DNA of 64,000 bases from Prauserella alba (lineage in GTDB: Bacteria; Actinomycetota; Actinomycetes; Mycobacteriales; Pseudonocardiaceae): NCBI RefSeq assembly GCF_024171735.1, contig NZ_JAMTCH010000005.1, positions 1 through 64,000 of the forward strand, read 5' to 3'. Positions 36,284 through 49,656 of this stretch are shown here, one piece after another; positions within the stretch are counted from its first letter, which is position 1, and the number at the start of each line of letters is the position of its first letter. Under the pieces are notes generated by a model that saw only the letters and a list, made by a program, of their open reading frames with translations, was not told where the DNA came from and did not search any database. A program made the position numbers and the translations under genes.

Positions 36284-37435
36284 GTGTACATCCGTCACCT
36301 GCAGGTGACCGATTTCCGCTCGTGGGACCACGTCGATGTGCCGCTCGATCCGGGCCCGTCCGTGCTGGTCGGGCAGAACGGACGAGGGAAGACGAATCTC
36401 CTCGAGGCGATCGGTTACGTCGCCACACTCTCCTCGCACCGGGTTGCGACCGACGCACCCCTGGTGCGGCAGGGGTGCGAACGCGCGCTGGTGCGGACCG
36501 CGGTGGTCAACGAGGACCGGGAACTGACGGTCGAGCTGGAGATCGCCGCGGGACGTGCCAACCGGGCGCGTGTGAACCGCGGCGCGGTCGGCAGGCCGCG
36601 GGACGTGCTCGGGATCCTGCGCACGGTGCTGTTCTCACCCGAGGACCTGGCGCTGGTGCGAGGTGACCCTGGTGAGCGGCGCAAGTTCCTCGACGAGCTG
36701 TTGGTGCAGCGCGCGCCGCGGTACGCGGGGGTGCGATCCGACTACGAGAAGGTGCTCAAGCAGCGCAACGCCCTGTTGAAGTCGGCGGGGAAGAAGCGTG
36801 GTGACGATCCGTACGCGGCGTCCACGCTGGACGTGTGGGACGACCATCTGTCCAAGGCGGGGGCGCACCTGTTGGCGGCGAGGTTGAACCTCGTGGCGGA
36901 TCTGGCGCCGCACACCGCGGAGGCGTACGCGGGGGTGGCGCCGGATTCGCGGCCTGCGCACATCACGTACCGCTCCAGCCTGGGTGAGGCGCTGCCGGAG
37001 GGCTACGGCGAGCCCAGCGGGGAGCGGGCCGATCCGGAGCGGCTGGCGGAGGTGCTGCGCGTGGCGCTCGGCGAGTCGCGCGCGGCGGAGCTGGAACGTG
37101 GGGTAAGCCTGGTCGGACCGCACCGCGACGAGCTGGACCTGGTGCTCGGGGACACCCCGGCGAAGGGGTACGCGAGCCACGGCGAGTCGTGGTCGTTCGC
37201 GCTCGCGTTGCGGCTCGGCTCGTACGAGCTGTTGCGCGGTGAGGCAGGGGGTGAGCCGGTGCTGATGCTCGACGACGTGTTCGCCGAGCTGGACAAGCGG
37301 CGGCGGGCGCGGCTGGCGGAGGTCGCGCTGGGTGCCGAGCAGGTGCTCGTGACGGCCGCTGTGGACGAGGACGTGCCGACAGAGCTGACCGGCGTCCGGT
37401 TCGCGGTCGCGGAGGGTGAGGTAACACGTGGCTGA
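36284..37435 (+). CDS. recF: DNA replication/repair protein RecF
   Basis: RecF is an SMC-like ATPase that loads RecA at gaps. The 383-aa sequence has [16 protein letters not shown], Walker [40 protein letters not shown], the signature [16 protein letters not shown], and Walker [18 protein letters not shown]. The GTG start is at 36284. Its stop overlaps the dciA start by 8 bp. Confidence 0.97.
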   Translation: MYIRHLQVTDFRSWDHVDVPLDPGPSVLVGQNGRGKTNLLEAIGYVATLSSHRVATDAPLVRQGCERALVRTAVVNEDRELTVELEIAAGRANRARVNRGAVGRPRDVLGILRTVLFSPEDLALVRGDPGERRKFLDELLVQRAPRYAGVRSDYEKVLKQRNALLKSAGKKRGDDPYAASTLDVWDDHLSKAGAHLLAARLNLVADLAPHTAEAYAGVAPDSRPAHITYRSSLGEALPEGYGEPSGERADPERLAEVLRVALGESRAAELERGVSLVGPHRDELDLVLGDTPAKGYASHGESWSFALALRLGSYELLRGEAGGEPVLMLDDVFAELDKRRRARLAEVALGAEQVLVTAAVDEDVPTELTGVRFAVAEGEVTRG

Positions 37436-38345
37436 CAACACCCGCAATACGGGAAATCGGCGACGCGGGGTGACCGGCAGCACAGCTAAACGTCGCCGAA
37501 CTGGGGATAAGTCTGTGGACAGTGTGGATAACACCCTGGATTTGTTATCGCACTGGGTGACTGAAGACCGTGATCAGCGGGTCAATACTCCCCACGAGGG
37601 GGGATGCGGGGCCGAAAAGCCCGATCGAGCGACGGAGCGTGACCGTACCGCACCGACCGGAGCAGTCCCCGACACGGGGTCGCCTACCGCACCTGGGGAC
37701 AACGCGCACGTCGACGGCCGCGGTGGTGCTCTGTCCACAGGGGGCGGGTCCACGGGCGGTGCACACTCCGCAGCCGTCGACGCGGACCGGAGCCGCCCTC
37801 CGGAGCCGTCGGAGGCGGCGGACAGTGGCCGCGACCTGGCACACGCCGCGCTGAAGGCCGCGCAGGACCGTGCCAAGACCCGGGGGCACGAGCCCGGCAG
37901 GCGCCAGTCCGGGAACCGGCCACCCGGCAAGCAGGGGCAGACCTCGCAGAACCCGCGCAGGCGCCGTTGGTCGGGGGCGGGAGCCGACGAGCGCGACCCG
38001 CAGAGCTTCGGCCGGATCGCCGCGCGCATGGCGACGCAGTTCGGCTGGAGTGACCGCCTGGCCGGGGGACATGTCTTCGGCCGGTGGGCCACCCTCGTGG
38101 GTGAAGACGTGGCGGAACACGCCCAGCCGGTGAGCCTGACCGACGGAGAACTGGTGGTCAGGGCGTCGTCGACGGCGTGGGCCACACAGCTGCGGTTGCT
38201 GCAGCGGCAACTGCTCGCGAAGATCGCCTCCGGCGTGGGACACGGCGTCGTCAAGCGGATGAAGATCCAGGGGCCCGCCGCTCCGAGCTGGCGGAAGGGG
38301 CCACGTCATGTGTCCGGCAGAGGACCGCGTGACACGTACGGCTGA
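37428..38345 (+). CDS. dciA: DciA-family (DUF721) helicase-loading protein with long N-terminal extension
   Basis: This corresponds to mycobacterial Rv0004, which helps DnaB helicase at the origin. The DUF721 domain is the C-terminal third ([60 protein letters not shown]; about 195-285). The first 190 residues are low-complexity and polar, longer than usual. Their DNA contains TGTGGATAA (37523-37531) and CTGTCCACA (37731-37739), DnaA-box-like words inside the coding region. It starts with a GTG overlapping the recF end. Confidence 0.9.
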   Translation: MADNTRNTGNRRRGVTGSTAKRRRTGDKSVDSVDNTLDLLSHWVTEDRDQRVNTPHEGGCGAEKPDRATERDRTAPTGAVPDTGSPTAPGDNAHVDGRGGALSTGGGSTGGAHSAAVDADRSRPPEPSEAADSGRDLAHAALKAAQDRAKTRGHEPGRRQSGNRPPGKQGQTSQNPRRRRWSGAGADERDPQSFGRIAARMATQFGWSDRLAGGHVFGRWATLVGEDVAEHAQPVSLTDGELVVRASSTAWATQLRLLQRQLLAKIASGVGHGVVKRMKIQGPAAPSWRKGPRHVSGRGPRDTYG

Positions 38346-38613
38346 CCCCCGCCGGAGAGTGGGCGCCCGATTTCTCCGAGACGTGGCGGCACTGATCGGG
38401 TCAGCCCCCGGACCCGATCAGGGTCGAGATCGTCGCTCTCTGACGAAATCAGACGTGTCCTTGATGCATGTGAGCGAGACTGGCCAAGTAAACTAGGACC
38501 GGTGGGCCGGATCGGCGCGCGGGAAACCCCGTGTGAGCGCGTGCGAGACGGTGAGCCGAGAAGGTGCCCGCGCCCCAGAGTTCCCCGCGCGCGTGCGCGT
38601 GTGGCGATGGTGA

Positions 38614-40593
<1,980 letters not shown>

Positions 40594-40658
40594 TCCGGGC
40601 GGGACCGCAGCATCCACTCGCGAGCCACCCGGATCAGGCGTGAAAGGAACAACCAGCC

Positions 40659-43301
<2,643 letters not shown>

Positions 43302-43338
43302 GCACGAGACGCAAGCGCGGACGAGGGACTGACCGGTA

Positions 43339-44166
43339 GTGACACCACCCGACAACACCGAACAGCGCGGCGCCGACGCGGGTACCGACGACGAGGTCGC
43401 ACCGCCGTGGCAGCGGGTCGCGAAGGATGTCGACACCGTGTCGGACGCCGACGGTGACGGCTTCGGCCAGCGCTGGTCGTCTGGCGAGCTGCCCGCCGAC
43501 GAGGCGTCGTACCAGTCGGCCGGGTACCAGTCGGCGTCGTATCGGTCGGCGGGGTACCAGTCGGCCGAGCAGCCGACGGAGCAGTACGCCGCGGCCGGCT
43601 CGGCCGGCGACTACGCGGGCAGCAACGCCGACACGCAGGTGGTGAGCGGCACGGCCGCAGGCAGGTTGTTCGGCGGCGGTTCCGAGGCCGGTGAGGACCA
43701 GCTCGCCCCTCCCGAGGGGGTCGGCACCGCGGCGGGCGGGTCCTCCGGCGGGGCGAAGCGGTCGACGCCGGTCAGTGCGCTGCGCAGGCCGGGCCGCGGG
43801 CCGCGGCGCGCGAGCCTGCAGGTCAAGCGCTTCGACCCGTGGTCGGTGCTCAAGCTGTCGCTCGTGCTGGGCGTGGCGCTGTTCTTCATCTGGCTGGTCG
43901 CGGTCGGTGTGCTGTACACCGTGCTCGAAGGCATGGGCGTGTGGGATCAGATCAACGGCACGTACACCTCGCTCGTGCAGGGAGAGGCGACCGAGGGTGC
44001 CGGGGATCCGTTCATCACGGCGCCCCGCGTGTTCGGTATCGCCGCCATCGTCGGCGCCATCAACATCGTGCTGATCTCGGCGTTGACCACGGTCAGCGCG
44101 TTCATCTACAACGTGTCCGCCGACCTGGCCGGTGGCCTGGAGGTGACGCTCTCCGAGCGGGAGTGA
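43339..44166 (+). CDS. DUF3566 transmembrane protein (Rv0007-like)
   Basis: This 275-aa protein follows gyrA, as Rv0007 does in mycobacteria. The N-terminal 165 residues are polar and contain a tyrosine repeat (YQSAGYQSASYRSAGYQSAE, about 55-75). The DUF3566 domain follows: RRASLQVKRFDPWSVLKLSL, a TM helix (VLGVALFFIWLVAVGVLYTV), MGVWDQINGTYTSLV, and a second TM (FGIAAIVGAINIVLISALTT) with the GGLEVTLSE end. Its role is unknown; cell-division association has been suggested for the family. GTG start at 43339. Confidence 0.9.
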   Translation: MTPPDNTEQRGADAGTDDEVAPPWQRVAKDVDTVSDADGDGFGQRWSSGELPADEASYQSAGYQSASYRSAGYQSAEQPTEQYAAAGSAGDYAGSNADTQVVSGTAAGRLFGGGSEAGEDQLAPPEGVGTAAGGSSGGAKRSTPVSALRRPGRGPRRASLQVKRFDPWSVLKLSLVLGVALFFIWLVAVGVLYTVLEGMGVWDQINGTYTSLVQGEATEGAGDPFITAPRVFGIAAIVGAINIVLISALTTVSAFIYNVSADLAGGLEVTLSERE

Positions 44167-44282
44167 CGAGCCGGTGCGCCCGCCACGACGGCCACGATGG
44201 GCGGCGTGACGAGCGGACCGAGGACGGAGTGACCCCGTGTCAACCGTGCCGCGGCGGTGAGGTAGAGTTTTCACCGCTGCAC

Positions 44283-44359
44283 GGGCCCATAGCTCAGACG
44301 GTTAGAGCGCATCGCTGATAACGATGAGGTCGGAGGTTCAAGTCCTCCTGGGCCCACCA
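44283..44359 (+). tRNA. tRNA-Ile (GAT anticodon)
   Basis: This is a complete 77-nt cloverleaf. The acceptor stem is GGGCCCA/TGGGCCC with encoded CCA. The D-arm begins TAGCTCAGACGGTTAGAGC, the anticodon loop CTGATAA reads GAT, and the T-loop is GGTTCAAGTCC. It lies just after the gyrA/DUF3566 block, as in other actinobacteria. Confidence 0.97.
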
Positions 44360-44363
44360 CGAG

Positions 44364-44400
44364 AAGGCGCCTCCTGCTACACGCGGGAGGCGCCTTTTCT
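44364..44400 (+). terminator. Terminator after tRNA-Ile
   Basis: An 11-bp stem AAGGCGCCTCC/GGAGGCGCCTT (44364-44374, 44386-44396) is followed by TTCT. Confidence 0.9.
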
Positions 44401-44411
44401 ATTTCCTTTGC

Positions 44412-44473
44412 GCGTGTTCTGCACTCAGCACCGCGTGTCCTGCGTGCGTGCACGCGTGTTCTGCGCTCGGGAC
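44412..44473. repeat. 21-bp-period repeat, same family as at 32762
   Basis: Units at 44412, 44433 and 44454 begin GCGTGTTCTGC or GCGTGTCCTGC. The first differs from the 32762 unit at only two positions. The block decays downstream into GTGTTGCCGTTTG, similar to the 32636 type. The 165-bp tRNA-to-gene spacer holds nothing else. Confidence 0.8.
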
Positions 44474-44566
44474 GCGGTGCTTCGGGGGCGCGGGACCGTG
44501 TTGCCGTTTGTCGGCGCTCGTCTTTGCAGTTTCCGGGGAAAAGATCGGCGGACGAGCGGCCTGAGG

Positions 44567-45028
44567 TCAGCGGATGACCTGTTCGATGTCGGTGGGCGGT
44601 TCGCCCGTCGTCCAGCTCGGCCGCAACACCACACGTTCGAAGCGCCAGCCGTCGGCAGTGCGCACCGTCGTCGCCTGGAGTTTCTGTGCGGCGATGAGCG
44701 GCGCCCTCGGTTCGGCATTCGCGTGCACGTGCAGGGCCACCAGCCTTCCCCACACCTCCGCCCGGTCGCCGTCCAGTTCGACGACATGGTCGGAGCTGAA
44801 GTGCAGCGTCCGGTCCCAGGACGACATGACCGCACGGTGCTGTTCCACGACGCGTTCGACACCGTCCACCGGACCCAGCGGAAACTCGATGTGGACATCG
44901 TCGGTGAACAGCGAACGGCCCCATTCCATGTCGAACTCGCCGTTGTCGAGCGTTGTCACGTACCGGGCGATGAGCGTCGTGATGTGGTCACGGTCGAGCA
45001 GATCCCGGAACTCGCGTGGAAGGTCCAT
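44567..45028 (-). CDS. SnoaL-like/NTF2-fold protein
   Basis: This 153-aa protein has the SnoaL_4 layout: FRDLLDRDHITTLIARYVTT, WGRSLFTDDVHIEFPLGP, then SSDHVVELDGDRAEVWGRLV and WRFERVVLRPSWTTGEPP. Members bind or transform small hydrophobic molecules, or are orphan; no substrate can be inferred. The ATG at 45028 has only a weak GGGAG upstream. It begins the accessory block after tRNA-Ile. Confidence 0.8.
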   Translation of the reverse strand: MDLPREFRDLLDRDHITTLIARYVTTLDNGEFDMEWGRSLFTDDVHIEFPLGPVDGVERVVEQHRAVMSSWDRTLHFSSDHVVELDGDRAEVWGRLVALHVHANAEPRAPLIAAQKLQATTVRTADGWRFERVVLRPSWTTGEPPTDIEQVIR

Positions 45029-45114
45029 GAGCGGATGCTCCCACCGCCGGGCGCGGAATGCCCGAGGATTCGGACATTCGTGCGGGTGCCGTAAGACAAC
45101 GGCGGGTAGCGCCG

Positions 45115-45816
45115 TCACGTGCCGGTGCCGCCGCTTCGCGGACGCGCGCCGTCGTCGTCGACGCCGCGGCAGCTCGTGTCGCGTAACACGGCGTCGAGTG
45201 TGCGGATCAGCTCACCGGGACGGGCGCCACCTGTTGGGGCGGTGGGATAGCGGCGAAGCACGTCGATCACGGCCGGTGTCGCCAGTCGTTGCGCCCGCCG
45301 GAGTTGCTCGGCGGCGACGTCCGCGTTGTCACCTGCGTCGAGTTCGCATGCCTGCGCCGTGTGAGCAGCTGCCCCGAGAATGTGTCTGACCTGGGTCGCT
45401 TTCGACAGCGGGTGCAGGTACGCCGAGCTCGCCGCCGTGTGCGCCGACCGGGCGGCCTCACTCGCGGCGGCCAGACCGGCATCACGGGTCTCCTGATACG
45501 CCCGCCACGCCGCCCACGCTGCATCGCGGATCGCCTTCGACCGCCGCGCTCCCTCGGCGAACGCGCGGGTGACATCGAGGGCGTCCCGTGCGCGCGAATC
45601 CCGCGGACACGCCTGTTCGAAGATCGAGGCCGCCGGCTCGGCGCATTCCACGGCGAACGCGGCGACGGCCCGGATCTCGTCGAGGCTTAGCTCGATCGTC
45701 GCCCCACTGCCCTCCCGGTCGCCGGCCGGATCACTTGCAGCACTGTCACTTGCGGCACGTCGTGTGCCATGGCGTCCCTGCTCCCGGCGTTCCCGTCCCG
45801 TGTCGTCGCTTGTCAC
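45115..45816 (-). CDS. Putative immunity protein, Imm5-like
   Basis: This 233-aa protein is helical and Ala-rich. Residues about 45-150 (LDEIRAVAAFAVECAEPAAS, FEQACPRDSRARDALDVTRA, AIRDAAWAAWRAYQE) match the pattern I associate with the Imm-5-like family (CAE ... FE ... PxDxRxRxAL ... RxAAxAA). Such proteins neutralise polymorphic toxins. The GTG at 45816 follows a charged N-terminal tail and has no ribosome site. No partner toxin is adjacent. The assignment rests on pattern recall only. Confidence 0.6.
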   Translation of the reverse strand: MTSDDTGRERREQGRHGTRRAASDSAASDPAGDREGSGATIELSLDEIRAVAAFAVECAEPAASIFEQACPRDSRARDALDVTRAFAEGARRSKAIRDAAWAAWRAYQETRDAGLAAASEAARSAHTAASSAYLHPLSKATQVRHILGAAAHTAQACELDAGDNADVAAEQLRRAQRLATPAVIDVLRRYPTAPTGGARPGELIRTLDAVLRDTSCRGVDDDGARPRSGGTGT

Positions 45817-45910
45817 ACCGATGATTGTGCCCGCGTCCGGTGCGGGTCGGGTCGTGGGCGTTCGGTCACCCTGACCATCCACAGCAGACTCCACATGGGG
45901 ACGCGGACTA

Positions 45911-45964
45911 CAGGGACACGGAAACCGGAACACGGCAACGTCGGAACACGCACGGAGGAACACC
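45911..45964. repeat. GGAACACG-type short repeat, minus-strand relative of the GTGTT repeats
   Basis: GGAACACGG, GGAACACGC and GGAACACC recur at 14-16 bp spacing. Read on the minus strand they give GTGTTCCGACG and GTGTTCCGGTTTCC, close to the 32636 unit (GTGTTGCGGTTCCC). Confidence 0.5.
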
Positions 45965-45968
45965 GCGC

Positions 45969-46487
45969 TCAACCGCCCGCGAGGAACACCCTGTCGTCGG
46001 TGGTCGGCGCACCGTGGTGCGAACCGACCCGTACGGAGGCGCCGTTGCCGGGCGTCCGGCCGTTCGATCGCCAGCCCGGTGTTTCGCCGTACGAAGCCAG
46101 TTCGGTGTAGAGCTCCGCCACGCGTGGATCGGCGCTGGCCGTTGGCCGCAACGACGTTCCAGCAGTCGTCCACGGCCAGAGCGGGGTGTGGTTCGTGTGC
46201 GGTCAGGACGGTGTCGCTGGCCCGCCGCACGGGTTCCATCGCCCCGTCGTCGAGCCGGTGCTCGCCGAACGCGGGGTGCGTATCCGGCGGCCAGCAACGG
46301 TTCGTTGCGGGCGCAGCGGCACGTCGAGGTGTTCGGCGAGTTGCGGCAGCCACGCGCGGCTTGCGCCGGAGCGGCCGGTTTCCACGAAGCTGACGTGCCG
46401 CGCGGACACCCTGAGTTGTGCCGACAGCCCTAGTTGGCTGAGCCTTCTGCGGGTGCGCCATGCGCGGAGCAGCGGGCCGACCGTCAT
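45969..46487 (-). pseudogene. Decayed XRE regulator with MmyB-type ligand domain
   Basis: From the ATG at 46487 the frame reads an XRE helix-turn-helix (LLRAWRTRRRLSQLGLSAQL, RVSARHVSFVETGRS, LPQLAEHLDVPLR). It then shifts frame to NRCWPPDTHPAFGEHRLDDG and TAHEPHPALAVDDCWNVVAA, the start of the MmyB domain. A third frame then gives only its end (DPRVAELYTELASYGETPG). About 100 residues between those blocks are missing. At least two frame changes plus an internal deletion make it non-functional. Confidence 0.75.
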
Positions 46488-46664
46488 ACGCCGACGGTAG
46501 ACTGAGCCGGTGCGCGGAGTGATTGCCGAGGAGGTAATCGACGTGCCCCTGTCCTGGTGCCACTGTCGGTCGGCATGACGGCATCGCCACACACCGCATC
46601 AGCTCGCGCCACGCCGGTTCGCGTCGTACCGCGCCGCATGGCTCGATACGGAGTTCCGGTGCGT

Positions 46665-47519
46665 CTACGGGGATTCCGGTTTCACTTCGAGTAGTGGCCT
46701 TCCCAGCGCCGTGACACCGAGTTCGAGGCGGCCTTCTCGATGAGGACGGTTTTCGGCCCTGTCGCCTGATTCGGCGTGACGCTGGTTGAAGTGCACGGCG
46801 CGGGCGTCTACTCCGACAATCCGCGCTACATCCAGTTTCCCTTGGAAGTTTCCTGCCACGTTCCTGGAAGCGGTTCGGTGCGGAGTGGAGTCGTCCGGGT
46901 TCTGGGGCCCGTCGTGAGGCGAACCCCCATGCATCGCCCGTGTCGATGTCGCTCGCGCGGTGCTGAGTCGTCCGTCGACCGGACCGAGCTGCGCGGCATG
47001 CGACGTCGCTCTGTTGGCGGTGCGTTGTCGGTTGGTGTGCACGGCTCGCGAACCGCCACGATCGTCGGAGCTCTCACCGGTCGCCGTGTGGCGTCGTTGT
47101 GACCGGTAGTCCGCGGAGTTCGACGTCACGCGGCCGACCGGGCCGAGGCTGATGCGTCCTGCCGACGCTCCGGCGGTGCGGCTTCGCTCCTGGGTGGTGA
47201 CTGTCGCCGACCCGTCGGGGTGAGTCATCCGTTCGCCGCTGACCGTGTGCTCGTGGTGGTGAGTGGAGGCTCTCGTGACACCGAGATCATCACCGATCGA
47301 GAACACCCGTTCGTGTCCGGAAGTGTGCTTGCTGTGCACCGCCTCGGACCGTTCATCGGTCGCAGAGCCGTTTGTTGACAGCTGTTCCTGCGCGGGATCA
47401 CCGCCCGTCGGACGAGGGTCGGCGTGCGCGCTGCCGGGGCTCGCGAGTAGGAGCGCGACGGGGACCAGCCCGGCGGCGACTGCCGATCGGCCGAGTGCTG
47501 CACGCGACGGTCTGCCCAT
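46665..47519 (-). CDS. Secreted hypothetical protein, Ser/Thr/His/Arg-rich
   Basis: I do not recognise this 284-aa protein. It has a clear Sec signal peptide (RAALGRSAVAAGLVPVALLL, ASPGSAHA cleavage) and a mature part rich in Ser, Thr, His, Arg and Gly, with recurring P(D/V)G blocks (MTHPDGSATVTTQERS, SLGPVGRVTSNS, QLGPVDGRLSTARATS). These recall the repeats of the neighbouring secreted protein at 47625-48014. AAAGGA lies 8 nt before the ATG. Codon third positions are GC-rich, supporting coding. The C-terminal third is less convincing. Confidence 0.55.
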   Translation of the reverse strand: MGRPSRAALGRSAVAAGLVPVALLLASPGSAHADPRPTGGDPAQEQLSTNGSATDERSEAVHSKHTSGHERVFSIGDDLGVTRASTHHHEHTVSGERMTHPDGSATVTTQERSRTAGASAGRISLGPVGRVTSNSADYRSQRRHTATGESSDDRGGSRAVHTNRQRTANRATSHAAQLGPVDGRLSTARATSTRAMHGGSPHDGPQNPDDSTPHRTASRNVAGNFQGKLDVARIVGVDARAVHFNQRHAESGDRAENRPHREGRLELGVTALGRPLLEVKPESP

Positions 47520-47542
47520 TCGGAGGCATCCTTTCGACGTGG

Positions 47543-47577
47543 ATGTCTGGCCGGGGCCCAGGGCCCCGGCCAGACAT
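47543..47577. terminator. Near-perfect 35-bp palindrome between the two secreted-protein genes
   Basis: There are 17-bp perfect arms (ATGTCTGGCCGGGGCCC and its complement) around a single base. It lies downstream of the 47625-48014 gene and 24 bp ahead of the next start. It probably terminates or stabilises the upstream mRNA; no T-run follows. Confidence 0.65.
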
Positions 47578-47624
47578 CTGGCGTCCGCCGGGATAAGCGG
47601 AGCGTTCCGTTGTCTAGCGAGGAA

Positions 47625-48014
47625 TCAGAGGCCGAGGCCACCCAGCAGGCCGCTCAGCGACCCCTCGTCGGACGAGCCGGCACCACCGGTGCTGGCGCTC
47701 GTGTTGCTCGAGCTCACGCCGTCAGGACCGGCGCTGTTCTCGAAGCTCTCGAAGCTGGCCGAGCCGTCGGCGCCCGCGTTCGAGCTGGTGCCCGAGCTGC
47801 TGGAGCCGTCAGGGCCCGCCCAGGTCATCGACTCGTCGTAGGAGCTGCCGCCGTCTGCTCCGGTGCCGGACTGCACGCTGTGCGACATGGAGCCGTTCGG
47901 CCCGGCGTGCGAGTGCTCCTGCGAGAAGCTGTCCGCCGACGCGACACCCGCCGCTCCGAGTGTGAGCGGAAGTGCGAGGGCACTGGCCACCATGGCGCGC
48001 TTGATAGTACGCAT
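47625..48014 (-). CDS. Small secreted repeat protein
   Basis: This 129-aa protein has a Sec signal peptide (RTIKRAMVASALALPLTLGA, AGVASA cleavage). The mature part has about five degenerate repeats of roughly 14 residues with the core (A/T)G(P/A)(D/N)G followed by Ser-rich sequence: AGPNGSMSHS, TGADGGSSYD, AGPDGSSSSG, AGADGSASFE, AGPDGVSSSN. It ends SGLLGGLGL. There are no cysteines. AAGGGA is 7-8 nt before the ATG at 48014. The function is unknown; the architecture suggests an extracellular or wall-associated structural peptide (inference). Confidence 0.78.
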   Translation of the reverse strand: MRTIKRAMVASALALPLTLGAAGVASADSFSQEHSHAGPNGSMSHSVQSGTGADGGSSYDESMTWAGPDGSSSSGTSSNAGADGSASFESFENSAGPDGVSSSNTSASTGGAGSSDEGSLSGLLGGLGL

Positions 48015-48572
48015 GCGATAATCCCTTTCTCTGTCTGCTGACAGGGAAGGTCCCGTCCTTTCGATGCACTGCAATGTCCGGAAGGGCGGGACCGCTTATT
48101 GGGGTAAGCCCGTCATCGGGCTCACAAATCAGCCTTCCACAGTTGCTCGACGCACACACCCTGCAACGGTGGTGTCACATCCCATAACGAATTGGCCAAT
48201 CCGTCGGGACGTCGGCTCCGAATAATGAGGAATTCTTCTGTGTCGCGGCCGAACTCGGTTCTATTCGTACCCGGATATAATCTCGCCGCAGGGTTTATAC
48301 CTCAATACGTGCGCTACCGTGCACCCGCAGATTGTTGGTTCACCCACTGGAGTCTTGTCTGTTTTGTCGTTTTCAGTGATCGATCACGAGTAGTTCGACC
48401 CTTCCGTTTCGAACGTTCCCGTCGTGCGGGCACCGCCCGAGGTCGGTGTCCGCACGACGGAACTCGCAGATTCAAGTCCCGGACCGTGGTCCGAAAGCGT
48501 TGGTTGGCAGCCTTGCGTACCGCTACGCTGCTTCCGGCGTTGTCGAGCGTGGTGTGAACCGTGGAGGCGGCA
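48015..48572. other. Divergent 558-bp spacer, relatively AT-rich
   Basis: No gene is seen. GC content drops over about 48180-48420. A perfect TATAAT lies at 48276-48281 without an obvious -35, and a small AGCCCG/CGGGCT hairpin sits near 48105. The region would hold promoters for both flanking genes. Confidence 0.5.
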
Positions 48573-49616
48573 GTGGCGGTCGAGTCGGGTGGCAGAACCG
48601 GTCCGGTCGACGGGATCCCCGCGGCCGGTTCGCCCGCCGAGGTCGCCGGTTGGTGGCGGGGCTTGCCGGCCGAGGAGCGCGACGCGGCGATCTCCGCCGA
48701 CCCGGCCGGGATCGGTGCGCTCGACGGCGTTCCGACCGTGGACCGTGACCGCGCCAACCGGCTGGTGTTCGACGCCGAGTACGCCGACGTCACGGCACAG
48801 CAGCGGAACGAACCCGATGACGACCGAGCGGCCGTCATCAGGGCCATGGACGCGATCAAGCGGTACATCGACAGTGAGGCCACGCGCGCGCGGCCTCGGG
48901 CGTTCCTCGTCGGGTTGTCCCGCGAGGGGAGGGGCCGCGCGATCATCGCCACGGGTGATCCGGACACGGCGGACAACGTCGTCACGAACGTGCAGGGCAC
49001 CGGTACGAACCTGAAGACCGTCCGCTCCGAGATCGACAAGTCGGACGCGATCGTCGACCGGGTGGGCCAGTTGTCGCGCCGCACCAACACATCCACGATC
49101 ACCTGGCTCGGCTACGACGCGCCGCAGGATTTGCTCGAGTCGGCGAGCGACGACCGTGCCGTGGTCGGCGGCGAGGTGTTGCGGTCCTTTCAGGACGGTC
49201 TACGTGCCACCCGCGACGGTGAGCGCTCGTACAACACGATCATCGGCTACAGCTACGGCTCGACGGTGGTCGGGCACGCCGCGTCCCAAGCTCCCCTGGA
49301 CGTCGACGCGGTGGTGTGCGTCGGCAGTCCGGGCGTCGGTGTGGACCACGTGTCGGAGCTGCAACTCCCGGAGAGCGGCCGTGTTTTCGCCACGACGGCG
49401 GAGAACGACGTCATCCGCCTGACGCCCGACTTCGTCCACGGGCCGCAGCCGATCGACGACGATTTCGGCGCGACCGTGTTCGAGTCCGATCCCGGGGCCG
49501 ACGGTGAGTGGTTCACCGCAGGCCTGTCCACCGAGGCGCATTCGCAGTACTGGAACACCGATTCGGATTCGCTGCGTAACTTCGCCGCGATCATCCTGGG
49601 CAGAGGGCCGTTGTGA
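48573..49616 (+). CDS. Alpha/beta hydrolase (DUF1023-like), truncated paralogue of the 54024 gene
   Basis: This 347-aa protein has GTG start 48573 with GGAGG just upstream. It contains the DUF1023 alpha/beta-hydrolase domain: TSTITWLGYDAPQDLLE, the nucleophile elbow GYSYGSTVVGHAA (GxSxG), VGSPGVGVDHVSELQLPE, and the late histidine STEAHSQYW. It aligns along its length with residues about 190-531 of the 54024 gene (shared ATGxPDTADNVVT, SFQDGLRAT, AENDVIR). It lacks that protein's WXG-like N-terminal domain and the upstream EspC-like partner. The reaction is unknown; esterase or lipase activity is family inference. Confidence 0.82.
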   Translation: MAVESGGRTGPVDGIPAAGSPAEVAGWWRGLPAEERDAAISADPAGIGALDGVPTVDRDRANRLVFDAEYADVTAQQRNEPDDDRAAVIRAMDAIKRYIDSEATRARPRAFLVGLSREGRGRAIIATGDPDTADNVVTNVQGTGTNLKTVRSEIDKSDAIVDRVGQLSRRTNTSTITWLGYDAPQDLLESASDDRAVVGGEVLRSFQDGLRATRDGERSYNTIIGYSYGSTVVGHAASQAPLDVDAVVCVGSPGVGVDHVSELQLPESGRVFATTAENDVIRLTPDFVHGPQPIDDDFGATVFESDPGADGEWFTAGLSTEAHSQYWNTDSDSLRNFAAIILGRGPL

Positions 49617-49656
49617 CGCTGGCCGGCACTGCGCGCCAGGGGAAGGGGCACAGGTC

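Noticed and set aside
46534-46578. Eleven-codon frame VPLSWCHCRSA behind a perfect GAGGAGG
   Set aside because: The ribosome site is striking, but the peptide is short, matches nothing I know and lies in decayed sequence; it may be the remnant start of a lost gene.
48276-48281. Perfect TATAAT as a defined promoter for the 48573 gene
   Set aside because: It has no matching -35 and is almost 300 bp from the start; it is recorded only as part of the spacer.
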